This document shows positions 45,131 through 56,335 of a DNA stretch of 64,000 nt, one piece after another. Made by a program: the position numbers and the translations under genes. The DNA lies in NCBI GenBank assembly GCA_032718475.1, contig JAUCBJ010008100.1, forward strand, positions 1 through 64,000, written 5' to 3'. The notes beneath the pieces are model-generated. The model was not told the DNA's origin and did not search any database. It saw only the letters and a program-made list of their open reading frames with translations. Position 1 is the first letter of the stretch. Every line of letters starts with the position of its first letter. Origin of the DNA: Nemertoderma westbladi (taxonomy: Eukaryota; Xenacoelomorpha; Nemertodermatida; Nemertodermatidae).

Positions 45131-47125
45131 TTATTGAGTAAAGAATCGTACGGCGTGTTCGTCGCGAATCTTAGCATTATGTCGATCTATCACCTCATTT
45201 AGCTCATCGTTGTAGTTGAGTTGTCCGCCATGATGGATGAGATGGCAAAGGTGCACTTGGTTTCTCCAAGCTTCACTTTCAGTGAGGAGGTCTATTGTAT
45301 TTTCCTCGTCAAATAGTTGGGTAATATCGTCGTTATCTGAGGAGTATGGTGTTCCCTCAGGTGTGATTTCTCCCTCACTGATTTCTTCTTCCCATTCACT
45401 CACCTGATGGATTTGTTCAGTGGGTAATCTTTCCATGAGCGTTCTACGGGAAGGTCCAGTGAAGTACCAACCTACTCTAGTTCTTCCCGCATAGGTTTGC
45501 AATGGTTGCGGTCGAGCAGGTCTTTTCTCTAATGTCTCAAGCGCCTCATGCGCATTTTGGCCGATTAATATTTGCACCCCTGGGTAGTCGGTGTTGAATC
45601 TAGGTATTTCATGCTGCTGGGTGAAATCATCTTCATCCCAGTTATAAGGTTCCACTTGGCTGGTAGCAAAGTTCTTTATCGCCACCATTTTGACTGACCT
45701 TATGCTGTGTTCTCCTAGTTTGTCTTGGGGAGTGGACAACGCACCTACATAGTAGTCTGTAGCTACTGTAGATTTCCAAACCTGCATAATTCCTGAAAGG
45801 TTTAATTTAGTTCGGAACTTGGATTATCCTGCAAAGATGTCTTCGGCTAGTTCTTTATCGATGAATGTTCCTGTGCTGCCGGAGTCCAGGAGTGCATTGA
45901 CTATAAAACTCTTACTTAATCCATGGACTCTTAGCTGAACTACGGGGAATTCCCGGATTCCGATGTTGGAAGTTGGCGCTTTCCAAGATGGTTGTCGGTC
46001 AGGAATAACCGGGTGTGCTTCATTATCGGTTTCAGTCTCATACGTAAGCGCTCGATATACCGCGGTGTTTATCAGATAACAGGATTCGTTTTCATCGGAG
46101 AATTCGTCCGTGTAAAATCCTTCCATCTCAGTGTCGTTCACATCACTGAATTGGACATGTAGTTCGGACTCACTTACCTGACTCGGGCTGTTTCTTTCAA
46201 ATTCTGTGTGCAGCAAGATATGATGTTTCGCGCCGCACTTAGCACACCTCGCATCGGAGTAACAGGTTCGCCGTTGGTGTCCTTGTCTGAGACAATTATA
46301 GCACAACCGCTTATCCCACATGACATCACGTCTATCTTTTAGGGATTTCTTTAATAATTCATCACACACACTTAAACGATGGGGCCCATCGCACAATGCA
46401 CATTTTGGTTTGATGTTACTTACTTTACCTTGGGTAGTGTTGTGCACACTCGTTCTTTCCTCGGGCTTTCTTCCATGAACTCTCTTAGGAGACGTAGGAG
46501 GAGTTTTTGTTACCTGTTCTCTCCTGTCACTGGTTCGAGACTTAAATTTACTTACATCTTTAGGTGCTTTGTTGACATAGTAAGATCTTTCGGTGTCTTT
46601 CCCGCTGTTCTCCTCTTGAGAGGTCTGGCTTTCGCCGTCGTCTCTATAACATACTGGTGTTACCTTTCTCATAGAAACGGGTTTTTCACTTACCTTATTT
46701 TCCGGTGTCTTCTCTCGGGACTGCTTTAGGAGCTGTAATTTTACCTCTCCATCTAAGAATGACATGAGATCAGCCATGGTAGGGTCTCTTTGTTGTTGTT
46801 CCATCATATATAGAACTCTTTTGTCCCAACGAGTACCTACTCCACCCTTTGGCAAGGTAGATGCTACAGCTCCAATAACCATAGAACTCTGATATTCATG
46901 AGACTTACCTAGCCAATCTAATTGTCTACAGATCTCCTGTATCTCATTGGAAAATTCTATACTCCTGCTGCTAAGAAACTTTCGGGGCGCTACCAATTTC
47001 GCATACAAATACCTAGCTATGTTATTCCTATTACCATACCTGATGTTTAGTGTATCCCAAACTTGTCTTAATCCATCTGGATGTCCAATAAACTTTAACG
47101 CCATTAACTTGGGAGATCCTTCCAA
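45131..47125 (-). pseudogene. BEL Gag core, zinc knuckles and protease, outer element
   Basis: Two frames in the same phase (47125-45824 and 45787-45131) are separated by one stop (TAA where the inner copy has a Gln codon). They carry the rest of the DUF1759 Gag core (SMALKFIGHPDGLRQVW...-like), a CCHC knuckle CYNCLRQGHQRRTC and a second Cys/His motif CAKCGAKHHILLH. The aspartic protease motif ALLDSGSTGTFIDKEL and the DUF1758-type remainder follow, up to ETLEKRPARPQPLQTYAGRT. They align with residues 320-940 of the inner ORF. Confidence 0.88.
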
Positions 47126-49716
47126 GCACTCGATGTGGAATCTAAGCTTCTCTCCATTAGATAGCCAGAGTTCTGTTTGTTATCTTTATAATATTCATTA
47201 AAAGGTAACCATTTCATCTCATCTCCGTTGAACTTGACGATCTCTCCCACCTTTACCGCTTGACGGGCTTCGGTTCTAGCCATTTGACGCGTAAAACTTT
47301 CTTGGGCCATCGTATTATTTAATATCGAGTTTTCGGTATATAAATTTCTCGGATTATGATCAGTTCTATATGGAATATCATTATCAACAGGTTTATAATT
47401 ACCCTTAATAGGGTTTACTATAGGAGTTTCTACTTCACTAGCAGTATAGATGCGTGTAGGCTCCGCACCTTGCGCATGAAATACTTCAGACCTAACAGGT
47501 TGACACATTGTTACAGGGGGTGGTGGTATACCCCTTTGTATATTTACTAATTTATCGCGTTCTAATGCGATACTCTGCTGCACTTCTTGCAACTCTAACC
47601 TACCTTCTCTTACTGTTCCCTTTAACTGTTGAACAGTCCCTTCCATCTCTCGGACCTGCTGGGAGAAATGCAAGCGCTGTTCCTCCAATTGTCCGAGCAG
47701 GAGATCCATCCCCCGCCGTCCCTCATCCACCCACTCGACCGCCGAAGCGGGAGCCGCCAACATAGTAGCGGGTAGACGAGGGACGACGGGCGATAAATCG
47801 TTGATGTCTCGCTCGGCGTCCAAGACTGGGACTGATTCTAAGGCTATTCTACTGGGGACAGGTAGTTTAGTACTGTGCAAAGGGAATTTAGAGTTAGGTT
47901 CTGGAAGTACAGGTGTCTCTATCACAGAAGGGGTGGCTTCGAGAACAGGCCTAATTATTTCAGGCTCATCTACTATAGTAGGGAGTCTTTCTACTCTAAT
48001 AATTTGGTCTAATTTGGTAATAATTTGTGGGTTCTGTACTACCTAAATCTGCACTAGCTAGTTGCCTTCTCACAGCTGGGGGCAAATTAGGTAATTTCTG
48101 ATGGTGAGGCGTTCTTCTACATCTGTTGGAACGAGATCTATTTCCTCCACCTTCAGGATCTGTTGTATCGCCTTCATCAGATGATGTAAATCCCTGTCTC
48201 TTGGGAGTAGATCGACTTATCATCTGCATCTGCTTAGCTGTTCTTTGTTTATTGAAGTAGTCTTGCTTCTCTTGAAGATTTTCCAACTCTAGTTGGACTG
48301 TCTCTTCAGATGCCCTCCATTCTGCTGCTGCCACCGCCTCTGCTGCTTTTCTTTCCGCTTCTACTGCTGCCTCTGCCACTTTTCTTTCCGCTTCTACCGG
48401 TGCCTCTGCCGCCTTTCTTTCCGCTTCTACCGCTGCCTCTGCCGCCTTTCTTTCCGCTTCTGCCGCTGCCGCTGCCGTTGCCGCTGCCGCTGCCGTTGCT
48501 GCTTTTCTTTCAACTTCTGCCGCCGCCGCCGCTGCTGTCTTTCTGTCTTCTATCCGTTTTTTCTTTAATTGTTCTTCCTGTTCCCTAGCGATGAGGATGC
48601 TTTCATCAAATTTAGCCTGCTCTACGGCCAACATTTCCGCATCTAACGAGTCTAACACAAATTTGGCTCCCTCACTAGTAGGATGAAGTCCAGCTAGCCG
48701 TCTCCTTAGCTCTTTGTCGCCTATAAATCGTTGATAGTCCGACAGATAGATGTCAATGGCGTCCTTCTTCTGAGGTTTCTCTGATGTAACCTCGCTTTCC
48801 ACCTGAGAAAAGTTAGCGTCTGTTGATTCTCCGTGGGTCGAGCGCTCAGTTAGCTGAATTTTCCATTGGGTCGTTCCTTGAACTTTAAGACTCACCCGTT
48901 GGAACCAAGTCTTTACGGCAACTTGCAACGACGTGTCTTGGCTTCTCTTCGAGGCTTCCTCAAAGGCCGATAGTATTAGTCTGATTCTTAGGATACGTTC
49001 TCGAACTTGATAAAGCAGCTCTCCCTGCTCTTGAGTTCCTTGGGATTGTTGAAACAGTTGTTCCTCTAATCGTTCCAAAGAGCTGAAGAATCCCTGTAAT
49101 ATCCTGCTGCCGACCTCTTCCACACAGCTGGATCTCTTGTGTCCTTTGTCACTCCCATCCTGTACAAGTCCTCCCAGGCAGCTTCTGATAAGTTAAACGG
49201 GAGTCCGGGTCCGGGGAAGTTCCATTGCGTCTCGACAATAGACTTCAGTTCCTCCCTTGTGTATCCCGCATAACTGTCCTTGGTCGATCACTTACTTCTC
49301 GCCCAATCGATTTGATGTTCTTCCACCGCAATCAATACCCTAGTGAGTACGGCTTCAGGAAGAATGAGAAGTGGATCCGAATAAACTGCTTCTGCCATCT
49401 TTGCTCCGTGCTCGGGTGTCAACTCTACAGTATCTGAACTACTGGAGCTATCGGGCCGCTGAGAAATAAGTTCTCGGTTCGGGGGTTGCTGCTGTTTAAC
49501 AGCTGCCTCTTGGTCCCTCTTGACTTGAGCCCGAGTGCCTATGATAGACCTACGGTGCTTGATTAGCCTAGGGTCTGATACTACTACTGGAGGGATGACC
49601 TTTCTTACAGTAGGAGGGGACTTGAACTTCGGTCTCAAATGTTCCGCACTCCTATCTGAATCGCAGACTGTTGTTTCTAGAAGACTATCTGACAGAGTTT
49701 GCTTTGTGTCAGCCAT
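47104..49716 (-). pseudogene. BEL Gag N-terminal region with Ala-rich coiled coil, outer element
   Basis: Starts MADTKQTLSDSLLET at 49716, matching the inner start. The frames are 49716-49288, 49123-47996 and 47925-47104, separated by a stop and frameshifts. The middle frame has a helical segment (GSRILQGFFSSLERLEEQLF), then a tandem AEAERKAAEA repeat (48530-48390) forming a predicted long charged coiled coil. The last frame leads into the Gag core (VGEIVKFNGDEMKWLPF). The inner copy has lost most of the region between residues 20 and about 400, including nearly all of the coiled coil. Confidence 0.8.
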
Positions 49717-49854
49717 GTTTGATTGTACAGTTGAATGCCTACTACTATAACTACAGTTAAAGCAAGTCTAGTAATTCAGTATCAACTATAAGCCTCGTAA
49801 TTAATTACCGATACTGTTACTCAGTGTAACGTGATATATATAGAATATATTAGA

Positions 49855-50111
49855 ATACCGGTATACACCTATAGTATATATATAAGTATTATTACAGACT
49901 AGGGTTTGTCACAGAATACCGGTATATAATTTCAGCATAAATTTATAGAAATAAATACAATAAGCCTATCGCAAATACCGGTATACAGCATACACTTATA
50001 GTATGTATATAAGTACGATTATAGACTAGGATTAATTACAAAATACCGGTATATATTTTTATCTTAAATTTATAGAAATAAATATAATAAGCCTATTATA
50101 AATACCGGTAA
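49855..50111. promoter_or_regulatory. Array of five ATACCGGTAT palindromes, outer copy
   Basis: Palindromes at 49855, 49916, 49975, 50043 and 50102 (the last ending TAA), spaced 59-68 bases, about 140-395 bases upstream of the outer gag start. Same number and similar distance as in the inner copy, although the surrounding sequence has diverged. Confidence 0.7.
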
Positions 50112-50205
50112 TGTCAATTATTTTAGAATAACTGAATTTCTGAATTTTAGGGTTACTTTTCTTTACTTTATTACTGTTATTAAGCAGTAGTCCAACCGAT
50201 ATTAA

Positions 50206-51779
50206 CCCTATTAGTACCGGGCTATAAAATGTTGTACAAATACCGGGGGGGGGGGGGGGGGGGGTCATATTGACCCCCCCCTCTAAATATCTACAAATAT
50301 CTACAAATATTTACGAAAACGTCTGATTTTTTGTTTGTACGTAGGTATCACTTGTCTGGATCCGACCGAAAAAAAAAATTTTCGAAAAAATGTACTGGGG
50401 TGGTTATATTGCAGCACCAAAATTACAAGTAGTGCACAATTTTCACAAAATTTGAAAGTTACATTTTCGGCTAATTATTTTTCAATACAGGTTTTCTGGG
50501 GTGCAAAATACATTGGAAAATATTTAAAAATGATATGATTGCTCTAAATGGCTGTTTAGTCCTCTCTGCGTAGGAAAAAAATGAAAAAAACAAGTAACCA
50601 GCACTTTTCAGTTAGAACACAACATTTTTAATTCACTTATACGATGCTATAAATTCACGTTTTCAGGTTTTCGAGGGCGCTGATTCTAATGGAATACATT
50701 TCTAATATGCCAGATCATTGCTACTTGTATTTTTCGGCGTAATTTGGCAAATTTTGGTGGTAAGCACAAAATTTCGTACCCATCACCAAAAAGTACAAGT
50801 TATGCGATGTCCAGTGCTGTTTTTATTGATTCCATCGGATTCAGGACCCTCATAAACCCGTATAACGCAAGAAACAAGTTGATACTATCTACTGATCAAT
50901 TTGCATATTTTCCAAAATTTGGTGCTGGCACAACAATTTTCACCCACCGGCGAAAAATACAAGTTTGAGAACTCTTATGAAATTTTTACTGATCCCATTG
51001 AATTCAGAACCATCACAAACCCTTATAACGCAAGAAACAAGGTGACACAATCAATTGATATATTTGATGGTTTTCAAAATTTGGTGCTAGCACCACATTT
51101 TGCACCCACATCCGAAAAATACAAGTTTGAGATGTCTAGTTCGATAATTATATATTCCATTGAATTCAGAACAGCCATAAACCTCTAAAACGCAAGAAAT
51201 AAATTGTCACAAGCAATTTTATCTATTGAATGGATTTTCAAAATTTCATGCTAGTACCAAAATTTGCACACAGCACCGAAAAATACAAGTTTGATACGCT
51301 TGGTGCAACTCGTATATATTTCATCGAATCCAGAACCCCAAAAAACCCCAATTGCGTAAAAAACAAGTTTCAAACAATCAATTTACAAAATTGACATATT
51401 TCAAAATTTGGTGCTGGCACCAAAATTTGGCACCCACCGAAAAAAACAAGTTTGAAATTTCTAAATCAATTTATATGAATTCCATCTAATTTCTAACACC
51501 AAAAAACCGGTGTAAATCAAAAATAGAGATGTTACAATTCATATTTAATGAAATGTAATTTTCAAAAAACGTCTCAAAAAAAGTGCCAAAAGTAGGGTTA
51601 AAAAATGGTGCTATAACTCGAAAAGTACCCAATATTTTTGAAAACGGTTTTCACTACTAGGAAGACAATAGATTTTTAGGAAAAGTCATAAAATTTCAGA
51701 TTCCCAACTGCGTTTGTTTCAGAATTATAATAAAAAAACCACGGGGGGGTCATATTGACCCCCCCCGGGTTTAATAGGG
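50206..51779. mobile_element. piggyBac-type nonautonomous element in outer leader
   Basis: TTAA target duplications (50202-50205 and 51780-51783) flank short inverted ends CCCTATTA...TAATAGGG, followed inward by GGGGGGTCATATTGACCCCCC palindromes at both ends. The inner copy shows the uninterrupted site (GATATTGAGACCTAAT). The interior has four to five diverged units of about 160 bases with CAAAATTTGGTGCTGGCACC and AAAAATACAAGTTTGA, and no transposase. Short frames here are by-products of the repeats. Confidence 0.88.
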
Positions 51780-53214
51780 TTAAGACCTAATTGATGGATA
51801 ACAGGCCTACTATTTTATAAATCGGTTTGAGTTGATTTATAATATATATATACCCGTATAATCGGTTTTTGTCAGTGTTTGAAATAAATGTTATTATTTC
51901 TGGGTAAGGAGTCACTACACAGAAGCTGGATGCTCTCAGTGGAGTGCTACTTGTTGGACACTAAAACAAATAATTCTACTTTACTAAGTTACTTATTACT
52001 ACAAATTACGTACAATTACTATATGAGATTACAATCTCTAAATAAACACCAAAATAATTACACATACAAATTTTAGGGTAATTTTACAGGAATATCTATA
52101 AACCAGACTAACAAGGAGTTAGAATTTCTGGTTATTACAAGCGGACAGGATACTATGGTATTTGAAAATAATAAAGCAGTAGAAAATAAATTGCGTTGTC
52201 TAGATAAGAAAATACCACCGTCTGACGACTTATAGTCTTTAGCTCTACAGCTCTATAAGTACTACGTTATGTACCCGGAGTGTCCTTACCTAGAAGTTAA
52301 TTACCGCAGCCAACCAGAGCTAACGTGCCTATTAACCACTTTACAACACAAATATACTGCCTACACACTAATTACTTTCGGAAAGCACTGTACACTAAAC
52401 CCTAAATTAGGTACAAGTACTTATATAACAAATAACCAGCAGTTAAACATACTTGTACAGCTAAAAGAACCACGGTATCTGCTGGAGTGACTAGAGCATA
52501 AAATCACCAGTCTTTACCTACGCCAAGCAGCCCTGATGTAGTACCGGGGTTAATTTAACTATAACGTTATGTATAACAAGCACAATTACTGTAGGAATAA
52601 ACTTGGGGAGTTTTGTAGGTTGCGAATAATCGCATAAACTCTGAATAATAAATATTACGCTACCCGTGCAGACTGCACAAACAAAATACAGACCAAATGC
52701 TGGCAGACTACTGGCAAGCCTAAATAAACTACAGTATATGCAGACTCCGAAATGGTTAGTTAGTATGCGTTCTAACCGAGTAGTACGACTTATTCTTTCG
52801 GGGGGGATTTACCTTACAGCACTGGATGCCCCCACATTCCTAACTAGTACTTTATCGGACATACACTCTACACACACTGCAATCTCTTCAGACCTGACAA
52901 CAGCCAGACAACAATCCAGCCTACAAATTATTTGTACAATTTGAGCGGGCTTACACGCCTTCTGCTCAATATTACACTTACAGATAAATATAACTGACAG
53001 AAATAAATAAGCTCCAAAAGAAACAAGGGGTGTACAGTCCCTAATCTCTTAAACAGCCTACCAATATACAATATCACAATCGAAATAATACTAGTACCTG
53101 TACTGCTGTAAGTACCGGTTCGGGTGATTAGGTAGTTAGGCCTACAGGTTACCGTCCGACCAGTACACTAGACTTTATTGCCTACGTCGCAATAAAGAAA
53201 CTAAAATCTATTAT

Positions 53215-55203
53215 TGTTCGCGCTTTTAGACCTTTAGCAGTTTAACCTGCCAATTTTAGGTGTCCTCTTGTTTATAAATCGACTTTAGCCTATAACAATT
53301 GTGGCTGGCCACGAGAAAAGGGACCTTATGTCACTGGAGGTCGATTTTGAGTTATTAGGCCTATGAGATGCAGAATTTTCCAGAAATTCTAACAAAAAAA
53401 ACGGTGTCTCAATATCTATTTCCAAAAAAAAGTTATAGCGATTTATGTGAAGGTGAATCGGGTAGTTTTAATTTTATTAATAGCAGTTATAATAAGCGAT
53501 TATTAAAAAAAATGGAAAAGATTAATAATATCATAGCATTCTAACTATATAGTTAGGCAGCTCAATGTTATTCGGCGTTTTATACAACTTTTAACACTTT
53601 GAAACTATTAATATTGTTCATGAACTATTTTAAAAAAATTTTTGCAAAATTTTCAAAAAAACATGTAACCAAAAAAATTTTTTTTTTAATTTAAAATTTT
53701 TCCAAAAAGATAAATATTTTTAACAAAATTTAAAATTATTTGTATTTTGAATTCTTTATTGGGATTACAAAATTTAAAAACTAACGAAGATAAATTAAGA
53801 AAATGACAGCCATATTGCATTTAAAAAATAACTGTAGGCCTACAGTACCTACATATTACAGTAGTACAATTACAATTTTATTACAGTCCTAAATTCAGAC
53901 ATGAAAACCCTAAGACAGTGTTATATACAACACTGCAACATCTTATATTGCTTCCTGTAATTAGTTATTTCCTAGGTATATTGAATATCAGAACCAATTT
54001 GAATTTCCCTCATCGTTTTATACATTTTAAATTGATAATCCAATTAAATTTGTTCAAAAATAGAGGGAAACTTTAAACGCGATTATCTCAGAATCAGGTT
54101 TTGCGACATAAGGTCCCTTTTCTCGTGGCCAGCCACAATTATTTAATGCACATGAAGTAACATTAGCCGAAGCCAGTCTGTGCGCGATCATTCACCCACA
54201 GTTAAGGGAGACTGGATTCGGATGCTTTGAAGGGATTGTGGTGCAGACCTACGGTATTATTCGATTGATCGTTACTATATAATCTCTGACAATATTATTC
54301 ACTTTCGGGGAAATATTAACAGTTCCTTTAGGACGTGGCGCTTTAAGTATAAAACAGAGTTATGACTTATACTAAACACAATGAGATGGCTACTGATTTT
54401 CGTAAATGGCGCATTCTTTAGGAGATGCTTTATTATCTGTCACACTGCTGCATACGACTTTACACTGCTGCACACTGATCTGCCGACCGTCACTGAATTT
54501 GATCATATATAATGAGGATAGCAACTGACACATGTAGGGATTATGAAATAGCATTTAATGCACACTAAAACCACTGTAATGTAAGTCGCAATTGCTACCG
54601 GTAACAGGTCCCTCTTACCTTCAGTAATCAAGAAGATTGGGGTTTTATGATTATTTATCGATATTCTCCAAATATAACAACATATCCAACAACATATAAC
54701 AATTAATAACCGACAGTAAACAGAAGTAAAATAATGCGGTGAAATCAGTTCAGCAGTTTGAGTTGGGTTGTGACCGTTGCAATATGGACTGTTAATAGAT
54801 TTACGTTCCTATAATCAAAGCCGTCTAATGTTTGGCTAAAGTCTGAAACTTACAGAAATTTCCAAGCCGATGTTCTGAGGCTCAGGAAAAGGTAAACAAA
54901 GACCGTAATGCATAGCGCGGTCTTCCGTAGGCTTCTGTCCAAGATAAAATGAAAATCGCTCTGATTGGCTGAGCGAGCTGAACAAAGAGGTTCCACATCG
55001 ACAGGAAATCAGCTGACAGATTTCGTCATCTGAACTACCATCCTTTAGAGTATTTGGCGTATTGCGGCATAAAATGGCTTGTTATGTCCGCTAAAACACC
55101 TACAGGGTACATTGCGGAGAAAATGGCTTGTTATGTCTGCTAAAACAACTAAACAGTTCATTGCGGAGAAAAATGACTGGTTATATCCGCAAAAGCTTTT
55201 ACA
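53215..55203 (-). repeat. Outer element, 5' LTR, carrying a MITE
   Basis: 1149 bases of LTR after removal of the 836-base insertion at 53301-54136 and its duplicated AATT. Same length as 22705-23853 and about 0.7 percent different by eye. Transcription would start here and run leftward. Confidence 0.95.
53301..54136. mobile_element. MITE with 32-bp terminal inverted repeats
   Basis: Ends GTGGCTGGCCACGAGAAAAG and GGGACCTTATGTC are mirrored at 54105-54136. AATT flanks both sides, and the other LTR has the empty site. If the flanking TTs belong to the ends there is no duplication, so the superfamily is uncertain. The interior is AT-rich and noncoding. Confidence 0.88.
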
Positions 55204-55208
55204 ATGCC
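55204..55208. repeat. Target-site duplication of outer BEL element, right
   Basis: ATGCC, partner of 22700-22704. Confidence 0.95.
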
Positions 55209-56317
55209 CAAGCCTGGCGCCAAGTTTCAACTGTAAAGAATCAATTACAGTCAATTTCAAGAGATTTCGTGACACTTGAGGACACTGCCAATCAATTTGT
55301 CTCACAGATAAACTCGAAACTAGAAGATTTGAACTCTGATGTTATCGTTAGCAGTACTTTTCTAGAGAAACGTTGCCGAAAAAAAGAAAAAAATGCCTGG
55401 CGAAATGGCAAGCGATGAACCAAAAGATCCAAAGGATGAGTTCAAAGCAAGGGTCTACAATGTTGTTATAGATACGGCTATTAATCAAATTGTTAACCGC
55501 TTTTCCGAACATGGAAAATTGTATCAGAGCTTAGAACTCTTAGATCCAAAGAACTTTGGAAAAATATCTTCAAATAATGAACTATTGAGAGTAGAACACT
55601 TAGAAGGATTTCTCACCATCCTTCCTGATCTTGATTTGAACAGATTTAGAAGTGAACTTTCCCAATTTGCCAATGAATGGTCCCTACTCAAACAACCTAC
55701 GATTCCATACAAACCAATAACTGATGTCGATGAATGTGATGACGATATATGTGTGGAACATCCTGGGAAATGCCTTGGCGACTGCCTCGTCGGTTGTTTA
55801 AAGGTTATGGTCGAATATAATTTTTTCTCCTCGGCATATGAGACTCTCTGCATGCTTTACAGAACAGTTCTAACTCTACCCATGACCCAGGTAATTTGAG
55901 ACAGATAAATATATACATCATTTGTCTTAATATAATTCACCAATAATAATAATATAAATACATTATGTAAAATTTACAAATAGAATTATAGAAAAATAGA
56001 GTTTGTTATAAAATATTGAAACTGAAACTAATTACTGAAGCTAAGTTGAGTAGCCTACATAATTATTACCTGTATTCTTTTGTAGGTAATTTTATTAATT
56101 GTAATAACTAAATTTTATTTTATCAGGTTTGCTGTGAACGAGGCTTCTCTCAGTTGAAACTTATTTTAACTCGTCTACGCAGTACGTTGACTCAGAACAT
56201 TTGGAGGCATTTCTCCTGATGAAATTAAACAGGTGTTGGACTGAGGAAATTGAATCATCGGTTATAATTGAAAAACTTTGCGAAGGAAGATTAAAGCCTT
56301 GCTACAATTATAACTAA
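55209..56317 (+). pseudogene. hAT (ZMYM/DUF4371-type) gene, 3' part, with one intron
   Basis: Continues the gene cut at 22704. QAWRQVSTVKNQLQSISRDF follows directly on the DYA of the 5' part. A one-base slip in an A-run near 55385 shifts the frame. The frame 55393-55889 then reads FKARVYNVVIDTAINQIVNRF ... FANEWSLLKQ. An intron at 55891-56126 has CAG|GTAATT and TTATCAG|GT borders and phase 0. The last exon gives VCCERGFSQLKLILTRLRST, the hAT C-terminal dimerisation motif, then after another frameshift a short tail to a stop at 56315-56317. The intron argues for a host gene or an intron-bearing hAT copy. The LTR element would have disrupted it even without the frameshifts. Confidence 0.85.
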
Positions 56318-56335
56318 ATCGAAACTCCGCGTTAA

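Larger units (their letters stand above)
22705..55203 (-). mobile_element. Giant BEL/Pao LTR retrotransposon (outer), with post-pol ORF3
   Basis: Minus-strand element bounded by LTRs that start TG and end CA, with 5-bp ATGCC duplications inside the hAT gene. Reading 5' to 3' on the minus strand: 5' LTR (55203-53215), leader (53214-49717), gag-pro-pol (49716-41515), noncoding spacer (41514-39699), extra coding region (39698-36859, continued 25523-23932), purine tract (complement of 23854-23861), 3' LTR (23853-22705). A second family member (25529-36853), a piggyBac-type MITE and another MITE are inserted in it. Without the inner copy the element is about 21 kb, very large for BEL/Pao. The two LTRs differ at about eight positions in 1149 by eye, so the insertion is fairly young. 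Several stops and frameshifts inactivate gag-pol. No tRNA primer-binding site with the usual TGG start was found next to the 5' LTR. Confidence 0.93.

Noticed and set aside
48293-48588. Plus-strand Cys/Pro/Leu-rich frames
   Set aside because: Antisense of the Ala/Glu-rich Gag coiled-coil repeat.
50744-51188. 74- and 95-codon plus-strand frames with repeated FRTLINPYNARNK
   Set aside because: They arise from the internal repeats of the piggyBac-type MITE.
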